Shown: positions 23,842-33,064, counted from the first letter of the stretch. The stretch: 39,039 nucleotides of DNA from Pseudomonadales bacterium (GCA_022448085.1 JAKUTH010000024.1:1-39039), one strand, 5' to 3'. The notes: generated by a model not told the origin, from the sequence alone. A program made the numbers and translations.

Positions 23842-25482
23842 TTACGCGAACCGCGAGGGCGCGCGTGAGTCTTCGGCTCGTGTCCTGACGTCGATCAACA
23901 CGGTTTTTCCGTCCGCATTGAATCGTTGCGCCTGCGTTAACGCTGGAGCCATCTCTTGGGGTTTTTCGACGACGATGCCTTCCGCGCCCATACCTTGGGC
24001 AATGGTCGCGTAGTTTCCTTGCATATGGGACACGCCGAATTGTTCACGGGCCGTTGGAAAACCACCGGGATAGGTCGCCATAATTCCGTTGTTCAGGACA
24101 ATGGTTGTGATGGGTATGCCGGCGCGAGACGAGGTTTCAATATCGAGACCGGACATACCGAATGCGCCGTCGCCCATAAGGTTGACGCAAAATCGTTCAG
24201 GCATCGCCATTTTCGCCCCGATCATCAACGGGATCGAGAATCCAAGGTGCGTGGACTTGCCCCAGCCAACGTAACTGTGCGGCGTTGTCGCGGTGTAGAA
24301 GGGCACAATTTGGTCGCGGGGCGCGCCGGCGTCGTGCGTAACAACGCTGTTTTCGAGATCTAGGGTTTGCCCCATTTCGTGGATTACTCGGTACGGCGAT
24401 AGGGGTGCATCATTGTTGGTGAGATAGGGACGCCAGCTTTCCATCCACTCCGCTCGTGACTTGGCGATGCGATCTTGAACGCCGGTGCTTCGGCCGTCTT
24501 CGCCAATCAATCCTTTAACGACGTCAAGGATTGCCGTAAGGGTTAGCCGGGCGTCGCCTGCGAGACCAATGTCCGCGACAGTGTCTTTGTTGATCTCGTC
24601 GATATTGATCACGGAGTGGATCAGGAATTTTTCGAGGGAGAAACGTTGTGCGTAAGGGGAAGAGGTCAGTGAGGCGCCGATGGCAAAAATGACATCGGCG
24701 CTATCAAGCCATTGTCGTGCAGGCCCCGTCACAGTGGATCCGCCCGCGCCCAGGGATAGTGGATGGCGTTCATCGAAGGCCGACTTGCCTGGCATCGACG
24801 TGTAGACAGGAATATCGAGTAGTTCTGCTAGCGCGCGAAGCTCCTCCGTCGCGCCCGCAGAGAGTACGCCCGCGCCGGCCCAGATCAGCGGATTTTTGGC
24901 CGCGACTAATGCCTTAGCGGCGTCGTCAAGGTCATTCGGTGATGGTTCGCTCAGTGCCGGCATTGGCGATGTATAAGGTTGCGCGCGTTCTGGAATGTCG
25001 GCCATGCAGACGTCGATAGGCATTTCGACCACCACGGGCCCGGGACTGCCCGACCGGAGCGCGTGAAACGCTCGTCGCATCACGTTGCCGGTTTGATCGG
25101 GTCGGCTGATAAATTCGACCTTCTTTACCACCGATTCCCAGGTCCGTGCTGCAACGAAATTAGGACGGATAAAGAGCATGTCGAGAGGGTTTCCGCCGGG
25201 TAAAACGAGGATGGGAACGTTATCGGCAAACGCCTGCGATAGCCCACCGATGGAGTTTTCCGCACCGGCTTGCGATTGCATGGCGACAACGCCAAAGCGT
25301 TTTCGATCGCACAATCTCGAAAACCCATCCGCGGCCATTACGGCACCCCGTTCGTGTCGAAAAGCCACGGGTCGGATGCCTTCTTTTGCCACGGCTTCAA
25401 TTAACGGGTTGGACGGAAAGCAAGCCATCCACTCGACGCCCTCCTGCTTAAGGATGGAGGCGATGTACTCGATACTGTTCAT
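23842..25482 (-). CDS. Thiamine-pyrophosphate enzyme (acetolactate synthase / 2-hydroxyacyl lyase-like)
   Basis: A 546-residue ThDP-dependent enzyme with three domains: an N-terminal PYR domain containing the activating Glu in FRHERGAVMAADGFSR near residue 43, a central domain, and a C-terminal PP domain with the Mg/ThDP motif MGDGAFGMSGLDIETS near 437 ending in VLNN. It looks like the unassigned ThDP-requiring proteins near acetolactate synthase, benzoylformate decarboxylase and oxalyl-CoA decarboxylase. No regulatory small subunit gene (ilvH) is adjacent, which argues against acetolactate synthase. ATG 25482 has CAGGAG. It starts 18 bp after the nitronate monooxygenase stop. Decarboxylation or carboligation of a 2-keto or 2-hydroxyacyl compound is likely. 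Confidence 0.87.
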   Translation of the reverse strand: MNSIEYIASILKQEGVEWMACFPSNPLIEAVAKEGIRPVAFRHERGAVMAADGFSRLCDRKRFGVVAMQSQAGAENSIGGLSQAFADNVPILVLPGGNPLDMLFIRPNFVAARTWESVVKKVEFISRPDQTGNVMRRAFHALRSGSPGPVVVEMPIDVCMADIPERAQPYTSPMPALSEPSPNDLDDAAKALVAAKNPLIWAGAGVLSAGATEELRALAELLDIPVYTSMPGKSAFDERHPLSLGAGGSTVTGPARQWLDSADVIFAIGASLTSSPYAQRFSLEKFLIHSVINIDEINKDTVADIGLAGDARLTLTAILDVVKGLIGEDGRSTGVQDRIAKSRAEWMESWRPYLTNNDAPLSPYRVIHEMGQTLDLENSVVTHDAGAPRDQIVPFYTATTPHSYVGWGKSTHLGFSIPLMIGAKMAMPERFCVNLMGDGAFGMSGLDIETSSRAGIPITTIVLNNGIMATYPGGFPTAREQFGVSHMQGNYATIAQGMGAEGIVVEKPQEMAPALTQAQRFNADGKTVLIDVRTRAEDSRAPSRFA

Positions 25483-25500
25483 GCTTCGGAACTCCTGCGG

Positions 25501-26628
25501 TCAGTCTTCAACCGTCGATTGAAGCCGTTCCTGTGCGTTCAGAAAGTCTTCCATGAACTCGTAGACCACGGCGCGTGAGGACTGAATCGAATTCATCAAG
25601 CCGACCCCTTGGCCCACGAACGAAGTTGCAAGTTGTTTTGCTCCCTCGTGCCCGCCTTCGGCAAGCTTTGTAACCTTTGCGAGCGGAGCTTCGCTAACCA
25701 GTGACTGCAACGGCATGGGTAGGGGGTTTGGGGCTTCGCCAGACTCCCATGCGTCAGTCCAGGGCGATCGGAGCTGACGCGAATATTTCCCCGTTCTCGC
25801 TTTCGAACGAACGGTCATGCGGGAGTCAGCCTGGATATATTTTTCTTTGATAATCGGCGACGTGTTGGCCTCCGCGACTGTTAGCCAAACGGATCCGGTC
25901 CAGACACCGTCTGCACCCATCGCCATGCAAGCAGCCATTTGTCGGCCAGTGACGATGCCGCCCGCCGCAAGAACAGGCACGTCGGAATCTTTGACCGCGC
26001 CACAAACTTCGGGAACCAGCACCATGGTCGAGACTTCACCGCAATGTCCACCAGCCTCGGTACCGGCGACGACGAGAAGATCAACGCCCGCATCCACCTG
26101 TTTTACCGCGTGCTCTTTTGCTCCCACGAGAGCGGCCGAGGCAACACCATGTTGTTGACACATTTCGATCATGTACCTCGGAGGCACCCCTAATGCATTG
26201 GCGATGAGTTTGATGGGGTGGGAAAACGCCACGTCGATAATGTTGGTGGCACGCCCCTTGGTGAGAAAGCCTCCGCCACCACCCTGCTGCTTTGCGTAAA
26301 CATCTTTGGTGTCGATCTGATGTTGGGCAAGGATGTTGAGGGCGAAGTCTCGGTGTTCCTCCGGCACCATATTTAACGTTTCTTCTGGGCTGGTGTCGTC
26401 GGATATTGCGATACTCGTCGGCGCGATCAAATCAACCCCATAGGGCATTCCGTCGATGTGTTCGTCAATCCAATTAAGTTCGATCTCAAGCGTCTGCGCT
26501 GAATGACCTGCTGCACCGAGAACACCCATACCACCGGCTTTGGAGACTTCCACAACGACGTCGCGGCAATGCGTAAATGCGACGAGCGGAAAATCAATGC
26601 CGAGCATGTCACAAATTCGAGATTTCAT
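25501..26628 (-). CDS. Nitronate monooxygenase / 2-nitropropane dioxygenase-family FMN protein
   Basis: A 375-residue TIM-barrel flavoprotein of the NMO/NPD family. The FMN-binding features are GMGVLGAAGHS near residue 33, the VVAGTEAGGHCGE loop near 184, and PVLAAGGIVTGRQMAACMAMGADGVWTGS. The His of EAGGH is the family's catalytic His. Such enzymes oxidise alkyl nitronates, but many also act as enoyl reductases, so the reaction is open. ATG 26628 is preceded by a run of G on the mRNA (GGGGGG). It lies 197 bp after the enoyl-CoA hydratase gene, with a terminator-like hairpin between, so it and the ThDP gene may form their own unit. Confidence 0.85.
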   Translation of the reverse strand: MKSRICDMLGIDFPLVAFTHCRDVVVEVSKAGGMGVLGAAGHSAQTLEIELNWIDEHIDGMPYGVDLIAPTSIAISDDTSPEETLNMVPEEHRDFALNILAQHQIDTKDVYAKQQGGGGGFLTKGRATNIIDVAFSHPIKLIANALGVPPRYMIEMCQQHGVASAALVGAKEHAVKQVDAGVDLLVVAGTEAGGHCGEVSTMVLVPEVCGAVKDSDVPVLAAGGIVTGRQMAACMAMGADGVWTGSVWLTVAEANTSPIIKEKYIQADSRMTVRSKARTGKYSRQLRSPWTDAWESGEAPNPLPMPLQSLVSEAPLAKVTKLAEGGHEGAKQLATSFVGQGVGLMNSIQSSRAVVYEFMEDFLNAQERLQSTVED

Positions 26629-26653
26629 TATTGGTTACCCCCCACTAAAATTA

Positions 26654-26675
26654 CCCGTCGTCAATGTGCGACGGG
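26654..26675 (-). terminator. Terminator-like hairpin downstream of the carboxylase-hydratase genes
   Basis: CCCGTCG and CGACGGG (26654-26660 and 26669-26675) form a perfect 7-bp stem with an 8-base loop. On the minus strand it is followed by TAATTTTAG, a partial T-run. It lies between the enoyl-CoA hydratase stop (26826) and the nitronate monooxygenase start (26628). The 197-bp stretch holds nothing else recognisable apart from two weaker hairpins near 26792-26806 and 26817-26833. Confidence 0.45.
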
Positions 26676-26825
26676 AACACAGTCTGATCCCTATTCAATG
26701 ATCATATCTAGGATCGTTACACAATTGCACGACTCGGCAAGCGGGAAGCGGTCGCTCTAGGGTTAACTAATTCCGGGCCGCGGGGGCTTATCGTCTGAAA
26801 ATAGACGTTTGGGTTAACGCCTGGA

Positions 26826-27602
26826 TTAGGCGTCCTGGATCCAAGATGCATCTCGCTTCTCTCGAAATGCCGCCATTCCTTCCGAAGCCTCATCAGAACG
26901 GAACATGCGTCCGCTCCACTCCGCGGTTTCGGTGAAGCCGTCTCCGATCGAGAGTTGTGCAACTCGACGAACTAATTTCTTGCATTCGACGACAGCAATC
27001 GGGCCCCCACGATTAATCATATCGACTTCTTCGTTCACGGCGGATACCAGTTGATCTTTGGGGACGGCGCGGTGCGCGAATCCCATCTCAACAGCTCGGA
27101 TTCCACTAAATCGTTCGCCGGTGATGAACAGTTTCATCGCGTGATGTGTTCCAAGTTTAGGGATGCACACGACGGAAATGACGGCTGGAATCACCCCAAT
27201 TCTCACTTCGCTAAAGCTAAATTGAACGTCTTCGCGAGCTATCACGATATCGGCCGCTCCAACCAGTCCGAGGCCGCCGGCGAACGCCGCTCCATTGACC
27301 GCAGCAATCACCGGTTTGTTGCTCTCAAGAATTTGCGTTAGCACCTGCGGATAGGGCACTGACTTGCGTCCCTCAATGCTTTCGCCGGGTGGACTCTTGA
27401 GGTCAGCGCCGGCACAAAAAGCTGGATCCGTACCCGTGATAACTATGCATCGCACCTTCGGATCGTCGTTGGCGACGAGCAAATGCTCGTAGAGCTCAAG
27501 TACCAAAATAGATGAGAGGGCGTTCCGATTTTCGGGTCGATTCAGGGTGATCCAGGCCGCTCCGTTCTTGACGGCATAAAGCGTTGCTTCTGTAGTTGCC
27601 AC
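26826..27602 (-). CDS. Enoyl-CoA hydratase/isomerase family, LiuC-like
   Basis: A 258-residue crotonase-fold protein. It has NRPENRNALSS near residue 20, oxyanion-hole segments FCAGADLKS near 61 and AAVNGAAFAGGLGLVGAADI near 100, and FSFSEVRIGVIPAVISVV near 128. The second catalytic Glu (SEVRIG) is present. The first, in the GGGxELA position of classical hydratases, is Gly here (AGGLGLVGA). LiuC-type methylglutaconyl-CoA hydratases share both this feature and the SEVRxGxxPAVIS signature. It starts with GTG 27602, whose G overlaps the TAG of the biotin-carboxylase gene. Together with the carboxylase and an HMG-lyase-like gene it suggests a leucine- or isoprenoid-type acid route. Confidence 0.87.
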   Translation of the reverse strand: MATTEATLYAVKNGAAWITLNRPENRNALSSILVLELYEHLLVANDDPKVRCIVITGTDPAFCAGADLKSPPGESIEGRKSVPYPQVLTQILESNKPVIAAVNGAAFAGGLGLVGAADIVIAREDVQFSFSEVRIGVIPAVISVVCIPKLGTHHAMKLFITGERFSGIRAVEMGFAHRAVPKDQLVSAVNEEVDMINRGGPIAVVECKKLVRRVAQLSIGDGFTETAEWSGRMFRSDEASEGMAAFREKRDASWIQDA

Positions 27603-29587
27603 TATGATTCCTCTTCGTTTTCTTCGAATATGACCAAAATTTGGCCATTGTCGACTTGGTCACCTTCGCTAACAGGTACTTCTTGAACAACGCCATCGAT
27701 GGGTGCAGTTATTCGATGCTCCATTTTCATGGCTTCGAGAATCACCAACAGCTGGCCCTCGGACACGCTCTCACCAGCTGATACTTCGGTCGCGAGCACC
27801 TTGCCTGGCATGGGTGCGTATAACCCTCCGGAAAATTCGGCTATCCCAGGCTTGGGGAACCGATCCAACTCGGTCAGTACCACGTCGCCCGTTGGGGCGT
27901 GCACGTAACGATTGGCATCGTCCTCCGAAACCGAAAAAGTTATTCGTCGTTGGTCGATGGCAAGGTCGATCTGGTTCCCGTTCACACCGTGCAAGGTTAT
28001 GTGGTGATTTTCGCCACCGATGTTCATCTCAAAGGTACCGTCCCGTTGCGCGCGATACTCGAGGGCACATTCGTTATCGCCGACGGCGTACCGGACACGC
28101 TCCGGCGGCATCAGTGAATTTCGCCAACCAGTGGAGATGTGACGGAGTACTTTTGCGTTTTTTCGACGTCGATCTTGGGCGAATAAAGCCGCCGCGATGG
28201 CGGCGTCGCTAACTTCCGTGGGACTTGGTTCCCGGGTACGCGCGGGATTCACGCGTTCAATGAAGTCGGTCGTTGTATCACCTGCGATAAATGCGGGAGT
28301 GCGCAACGTGGCCACCAGAAAATCACGGTTGTTGGTGATGCCATGAAGTTGTGTCGTTTCCAGTGCTCGCGCGAGTTTGGCAGCCGCCTCCCGCCGCGTC
28401 GGCGCGTGCGCGATCACTTTGGCAATCATGGGGTCGAAATTTACACTGACCTCGCTACCGGCTTCGACGCCGGAGTCGAAACGGGCCTGCGACGATGGCT
28501 TCCATACTTGGATGGTTCCTGGCGAGGGGAGGAAATTCTTCGTCGGATCTTCGGCATAGAGTCGGGCTTCGATCGCGTGTCCATTGATCGTCAAGCTATC
28601 TTGGTCGTAACCGAGTTCTTCTCCCTCAGCGATTCTTAACTGTTCGCGCACGAGGTCAAGCCCGGTGATGGCTTCAGTGACTGGGTGTTCTACCTGTAGT
28701 CTGGTATTAACCTCCAAAAACCAAAAGTCCTTGCCGTCAAGCAAGAACTCGACCGTGCCGGCCGAGGTATATCCGATCTTTTGTGCCGCTTTGACCGCGG
28801 CGCTCCCCATTTTCTCACGGATTGCGGGAGTTACCGCGGACGAAGGTGCCTCTTCGATAACCTTCTGATGGCGGCGTTGGATAGAGCACTCGCGTTCAAA
28901 TAGGTGTACTACGTTGCCGTGGGTGTCTCCAAGGATCTGTATTTCGACGTGTCGAGATGCGGTCAGCCATCGCTCAAGAAACACGGTGTCATCACCGAAA
29001 GACGCTTCAGCCTCGCGACGGGCGCTTTCGACGGCTGCCTCTAGATCAGCACCACTTTCGACAACGCGCATCCCACGACCGCCGCCGCCAGCCGCTGCTT
29101 TGACGAGGACAGGAAAGCCGATCGCTTCGGCCGCTTTTGCCAGGTCGTCGCCAACATTGAGCTCGTGCGCAGGTAGGGTCGGTACACCGGCGTCGGTCAT
29201 TGCTTGTTTGGCGGATAATTTGTCGCCCATTTGTTCAATCGCGTGGGTCGGTGGCCCTACCCAAGTGATGTCACGCTTCATGATGGCTTCGGCGAAGCGG
29301 GCATTTTCCGACAAAAAACCGTAACCCGGATGTACCGCGTCTGCTCCAGAGGCAACGCAGGCCGCGTATACTTTTTCCGCATCCAGGTAGGTTTCTGCCG
29401 ACGTCTGCCCTTGCAGTGCGATGGCACTATCCGCTTCGTGTACGAAGGGCGCGCGGGCATCACTGTCGGCGTAGATTGCAACAGTGGCGATGCCCATTTC
29501 ATGTGCGGTACGAAAAATTCTTCGCGCGATTTCGCCGCGATTGGCGACCAATAAGCGCGTGATCGGTTTGATATTTACATCCGCCAT
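27602..29587 (-). CDS. Acyl-CoA carboxylase, biotin carboxylase/BCCP subunit
   Basis: A 661-residue alpha subunit. The N-terminal biotin carboxylase runs from RLLVANRGEIARRI through the ATP-grasp glycine loop KAAAGGGGRGMRVV, then ECSIQRRHQKVIEE, and the FLEVNTRLQVEHPVTE active-site strand. A variable linker follows. The C-terminal biotinyl domain holds the biotin Lys in LEAMKMEHRI about 40 residues from the end. It carboxylates biotin with ATP and bicarbonate and hands the carboxyl group to the beta subunit. Length and layout match the alpha subunit of methylcrotonyl-CoA (LiuD) or geranyl-CoA (AtuF) carboxylase. Its ATG lies within the last 13 bases of the beta gene, so translation is coupled. 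Confidence 0.92.
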   Translation of the reverse strand: MADVNIKPITRLLVANRGEIARRIFRTAHEMGIATVAIYADSDARAPFVHEADSAIALQGQTSAETYLDAEKVYAACVASGADAVHPGYGFLSENARFAEAIMKRDITWVGPPTHAIEQMGDKLSAKQAMTDAGVPTLPAHELNVGDDLAKAAEAIGFPVLVKAAAGGGGRGMRVVESGADLEAAVESARREAEASFGDDTVFLERWLTASRHVEIQILGDTHGNVVHLFERECSIQRRHQKVIEEAPSSAVTPAIREKMGSAAVKAAQKIGYTSAGTVEFLLDGKDFWFLEVNTRLQVEHPVTEAITGLDLVREQLRIAEGEELGYDQDSLTINGHAIEARLYAEDPTKNFLPSPGTIQVWKPSSQARFDSGVEAGSEVSVNFDPMIAKVIAHAPTRREAAAKLARALETTQLHGITNNRDFLVATLRTPAFIAGDTTTDFIERVNPARTREPSPTEVSDAAIAAALFAQDRRRKNAKVLRHISTGWRNSLMPPERVRYAVGDNECALEYRAQRDGTFEMNIGGENHHITLHGVNGNQIDLAIDQRRITFSVSEDDANRYVHAPTGDVVLTELDRFPKPGIAEFSGGLYAPMPGKVLATEVSAGESVSEGQLLVILEAMKMEHRITAPIDGVVQEVPVSEGDQVDNGQILVIFEENEEES

Positions 29588-31221
29588 GTGCCGAACTCCT
29601 TGGTGCCTTTGACGGCGTCGTTTGCAACTGCTGATAGCGCGAACCCGACAACGTCGCGTGTGTCTCTTGGATCGATCATGCCGTCGTCTGATACCCGCGA
29701 TGTGGCGAAGAGACCCTTCGATTGTTCCTCAGCGTTGGCCATGACGGCGGCTTCGCGCAGAGAGTTCGCTGCTTCGTCGAACTCCGCCCCGCGTCGCTCG
29801 GCGGATGCTTTTTGGATAATGGTCATCACGCCCGCCATTTGTTCCGGGCCCATGACGGCTATTTTGGCGGTGGGCCAAATGAAGGTGAATTTAGTCCCAA
29901 ACGCTCGGCCACTCATACCGTAATTCCCGGCTCCGTATGAGGCCCCGACGATCACGGTGATGTGCGGAACGGTCGAATTCGTCACCGCATTGATCATTTT
30001 TGACCCATTCTTGGTAATGCCGCCCTGCTCAAAGTCCGTGCCCACGACGTAGCCGGTAATGTTGTGAAGAAACAACAATGGCACGTCGATTTGATTGCAG
30101 AGTTGGATAAACTGCGACGCCTTTTCTGAGGACTCGGACATCAGCGCACCGTTGTTACCCAGGATGCCAACGGGATATCCGTGAATAGATGCCCATCCGG
30201 TCACCAGTGTAGGTCCATACCGAGGCTTAAATTCTTCGAAACGGGAACCGTCGACGACGCGGGCAACGACCTCTCGTATATCAAACGGTTTTTTGAGGTC
30301 CTCGCCGACGATACCGAGAAGTTCCTGCCGATCGTGGATAGGTGGGTCCGCTGGCATGCTTGGTCCCGGACCAAGTTTTCGCCAGTTGAGGTGTCCCACG
30401 ACTTCACGCAGCAAGCGAATGCCATCCATTTCGTTCTCTGCAAGATAGTCTCCGAGCCCCGACGTAGAAGTGTGCATGTCAGCGCCGCCCAGACTTTCCG
30501 GCTCCGCATCTTCGCCCGTTGCCATTTTCACGAGTGGTGGCCCGCCAAGCGAAACCATCGCCTGGTTCTTGACGAAAATGTTGTAGTCGCTCATTCCCGG
30601 TTGGTAGGCGCCGCCCGCGGTTGAAGCGCCGAACACTAACGAAATGGTTGGTATCCGCATTTTCGATAGCTCGGTGATCTCATAAAAGAGGCGCCCAGAT
30701 TCGGCGAAATGTCCTTCTACACGAAGAAGTGGATCGACGGGTGTGCCGCCCCCGCCGCCACCACCCCCGCCGCCGCGCAGATCGGCGCCAGCGGACTCGA
30801 CGAATTGCACGTACGGTAGACGGTTCTCACGGGCGACTTCCAATCCGCGCATGAGCTTTTTCGAGTTGAAATGATTAAAGGCCCCGGCGCGGACAGACGG
30901 ATCGTGGCCAAGAATGACACACTCGACGCCCTCGATAACGCCCACGCCGACGACGAAACCGGAGCCTATTGCTACGTGCGAACGCCATGCCGCGAGGGGA
31001 CTGATTTCAAGAAAGGGCGAATCGGGATCAAGCGCCCATGCGATTCGCTCCCGGATTGGCATCTTATTTCGTTTGGCAAGGCGTTCTAGCGCTTCGGCCC
31101 CACCACCTTGGGCCGCTTCGGCGTATAGCTCGTCCATTTGCTCTAGCTTCGCGGTCATTTCTTCTTTGTTCTGTCGGAACTGCTCGGAACGTGTATCCAG
31201 CTGCGATTGAAGTACTGCCAT
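29575..31221 (-). CDS. Acyl-CoA carboxylase, carboxyltransferase subunit with a ten-glycine run
   Basis: A 548-residue carboxyltransferase beta subunit. It has the N- and C-subdomain crotonase folds, with FGASTAGGAYQPGMSDYN near residue 196 and ITGYVVGTDFEQGGITKNG near 361, then SYGAGNYGMSGRAFG near 395. The order matches the methylcrotonyl/geranyl-CoA carboxylase group. The residues after FVESAGADLR are ten glycines in a row, then TPVDP; methylcrotonyl-CoA carboxylases have a PxQxxxFPDRxHFGR segment there. The part after the second site, MSGRAFGTKFTFIWPTAKIA, also departs from typical MCC (MCGRAYSPRFLWMWP). The true acyl-CoA is therefore open. ATG 31221 has GAGGAA. Confidence 0.9.
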   Translation of the reverse strand: MAVLQSQLDTRSEQFRQNKEEMTAKLEQMDELYAEAAQGGGAEALERLAKRNKMPIRERIAWALDPDSPFLEISPLAAWRSHVAIGSGFVVGVGVIEGVECVILGHDPSVRAGAFNHFNSKKLMRGLEVARENRLPYVQFVESAGADLRGGGGGGGGGGTPVDPLLRVEGHFAESGRLFYEITELSKMRIPTISLVFGASTAGGAYQPGMSDYNIFVKNQAMVSLGGPPLVKMATGEDAEPESLGGADMHTSTSGLGDYLAENEMDGIRLLREVVGHLNWRKLGPGPSMPADPPIHDRQELLGIVGEDLKKPFDIREVVARVVDGSRFEEFKPRYGPTLVTGWASIHGYPVGILGNNGALMSESSEKASQFIQLCNQIDVPLLFLHNITGYVVGTDFEQGGITKNGSKMINAVTNSTVPHITVIVGASYGAGNYGMSGRAFGTKFTFIWPTAKIAVMGPEQMAGVMTIIQKASAERRGAEFDEAANSLREAAVMANAEEQSKGLFATSRVSDDGMIDPRDTRDVVGFALSAVANDAVKGTKEFGTWRM

Positions 31222-31236
31222 GATCTATTCCTCTAG

Positions 31237-31848
31237 CTACTTGGCGTAAGCACGCTGAAACGCATCCCGTTCAGCAATGCGATCCCAGTACTTTTGAATA
31301 TTAGGTGTAAAGGCTTCTTCGATGTCGAGAGATTTTGCTAATACCAATGCGTACACGATGCATATGTCGGCAATCGTAAAACGCTGTGCACATAGGTACT
31401 CGCGTTCCGCGACTGCTTCGTCGACGCATCGGAGCCGGGCAAGAAACCATTTTCGGTAATCGTTGGCAACCTGCGGGTTTCTCTTCTCTTCGGGCTCTAA
31501 TTGCGTGTAACGGAGCACCAGTGTCTGCGGAAACGTCAAGGTGGCATCGCTTCGATGCAACCAATTTAGATACGCGCCGTAGTCTGGTTCCTCCCGAGAT
31601 ACCGCGAGATCTGTCGGACCGTACGAATCGACAAGGTATTGGCTGATAGCGGCCGATTCCGTCATGACGACATCGCCGTCGACTAAACAGGGGACAGTGC
31701 CGAGTGGATTGACTTGGAGATACTCCTTTGCCAGATAGCGGGGCGGAAACGGTAACGTGATGAGTTCATAATCAAGGCCCATTTCTTCTAACGTCCATAG
31801 CGGACGCATCGAGCGGGCGCGCTCGCAGTGATAAAGTTGAAGTGTCAT
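31237..31848 (-). CDS. Glutathione S-transferase-family protein
   Basis: A 203-residue cytosolic GST. The N-terminal thioredoxin-fold domain starts LQLYHCERARSMRPLWTLEE, with Ser at the likely catalytic position, and has VNPLGTVPCLVDGD with the cis-Pro and TESAAISQYL for the glutathione gamma-glutamyl group. The helical C-terminal domain includes YLCAQRFTIADICIVYAL, with the conserved Asp. A very strong site, GGAGGGAGG, precedes ATG 31848. The gene sits between the HMG-lyase-like gene and the carboxylase genes on the same strand. A GST in such a cluster may open an epoxide, isomerise a cis-acid or detoxify a reactive intermediate. Which of these it does is not visible. Confidence 0.88.
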   Translation of the reverse strand: MTLQLYHCERARSMRPLWTLEEMGLDYELITLPFPPRYLAKEYLQVNPLGTVPCLVDGDVVMTESAAISQYLVDSYGPTDLAVSREEPDYGAYLNWLHRSDATLTFPQTLVLRYTQLEPEEKRNPQVANDYRKWFLARLRCVDEAVAEREYLCAQRFTIADICIVYALVLAKSLDIEEAFTPNIQKYWDRIAERDAFQRAYAK

Positions 31849-31932
31849 CCTCCCTCCTAGTACGCGGTTCGAATGGGCAAGCGGCTCCTTTTGGGGGGCG
31901 CGTTTTTGCGGTGTCGAACTTGGATGCTGCCT

Positions 31933-33030
31933 TTACGCGGAACTTGGTCGCGAAAGTGCATCGCCCTCTCTCCAAGGAGAGATCTGTCCCTCGTAAACGC
32001 TGGGCCCGTTCCTGAAGTGTGCGGCCTCTTCGAACGTCTCGACGAATGGCATATCGTTTGGGTAGCACGCTTCGTCTCTCGGGAGCGGTCCGGCTTTGGA
32101 CACGTGCCCGCGAAGCGGGTGTCCCACAACCTCCTCGGCGATGCAAGCTGCCTCGATAACCTTGTCGAGGTCGTAGCCCGTCTCTACGCCCATTTCGTGA
32201 CAGAGGTTAACGAAATCTTCGGTAGGAACGTGTCCCGCCGCGCGACCGTTGCCACAATATGGACAGCCACCCATGCCGCCAAGGGACGTGTCGAATTCAG
32301 TCGCGCCAAGCAGTAGAGCCTCGTAATAGCTAGCGATCGTCGCACCACGCGTATTGTGCAAGTGCATGTGAAAGGTCTCGACGTCAGGATACTTGTCCCG
32401 GATAGTGGTAATGGTTTCGCGCACCGTGTGCGGCATGTTCCATCCCATTGCGTCCAGAAAGGAAACGCGATCGACCTTGATACCGGCGTTTCCCCATTTG
32501 CTCATCATGAGGTCAATAAGATCCATTCGTGTCTCAAGCGAAAAAGGCCCTTCGAAGTTAGATCCAAATGGATTACCTACCGCGATCGAGCCTGCTTCGG
32601 CACCAGCTTCCTTCGCCGAGGCGACCGACGCGTCCATGGTTGCGATTTGTTCCGCTTGGGTACGGTTGTAATTGCGTCGAGCAAAGGTGTCACAGAGTTC
32701 GACATGGGTACCAAATTTACGACCGCGGACGTTGATTTTGGGGAAATAGCCATCGGCTCGGTCAAACCCGCGTTTGTTAAACACGGCGGCCGTGTAGTTG
32801 ATCCCCGGTTTTGGAACGAATGCATCGGCTAGTTCATCGATACACGCCATTGACGGTGTCCACTTTGGATGCGCAAACGAACCAATGGATATGTTTTTCG
32901 AACCCATTTCGCCGATGGCGTCTAGGAGTCTCAGCTTTTCCGATACGGCAATATCCGGACTTTCGATCTGAAGTCCCTCCCGCATCGTGTCGTCGAAGAT
33001 GTTGACGAACTTCGGTAGTAAGTTACTCAT
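31933..33030 (-). CDS. HMG-CoA lyase-like aldol lyase (DRE-TIM barrel family)
   Basis: A 365-residue TIM-barrel lyase. It opens with FDDTMREGLQIESPDI, which corresponds to the DRE motif but reads Arg-Glu where HMG-CoA lyases have Arg-Asp. The metal-binding HMHLHN (His-x-His) is present near residue 222. The catalytic-loop Cys is in SLGGMGGCPYCGNGRAAG, and the TEDFVNL segment follows. HMG-CoA lyases carry GGCPxAxGAxGN here, so the protein is a distant family member. It could cleave HMG-CoA to acetyl-CoA and acetoacetate or a substituted analogue. It is the first gene of the minus-strand row of GST, carboxylase and hydratase genes, the last step of a liu/atu-like pathway. Confidence 0.85.
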   Translation of the reverse strand: MSNLLPKFVNIFDDTMREGLQIESPDIAVSEKLRLLDAIGEMGSKNISIGSFAHPKWTPSMACIDELADAFVPKPGINYTAAVFNKRGFDRADGYFPKINVRGRKFGTHVELCDTFARRNYNRTQAEQIATMDASVASAKEAGAEAGSIAVGNPFGSNFEGPFSLETRMDLIDLMMSKWGNAGIKVDRVSFLDAMGWNMPHTVRETITTIRDKYPDVETFHMHLHNTRGATIASYYEALLLGATEFDTSLGGMGGCPYCGNGRAAGHVPTEDFVNLCHEMGVETGYDLDKVIEAACIAEEVVGHPLRGHVSKAGPLPRDEACYPNDMPFVETFEEAAHFRNGPSVYEGQISPWREGDALSRPSSA

Positions 33031-33064
33031 GTCGCTCGCTTTCCCCTAATGTCTTATCTCCATA

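Noticed and set aside
26826-33030. Naming these genes liuC, liuD, liuB, liuE outright
   Set aside because: The carboxyltransferase and lyase active-site motifs differ too much from authentic Liu proteins, and LiuA is missing.
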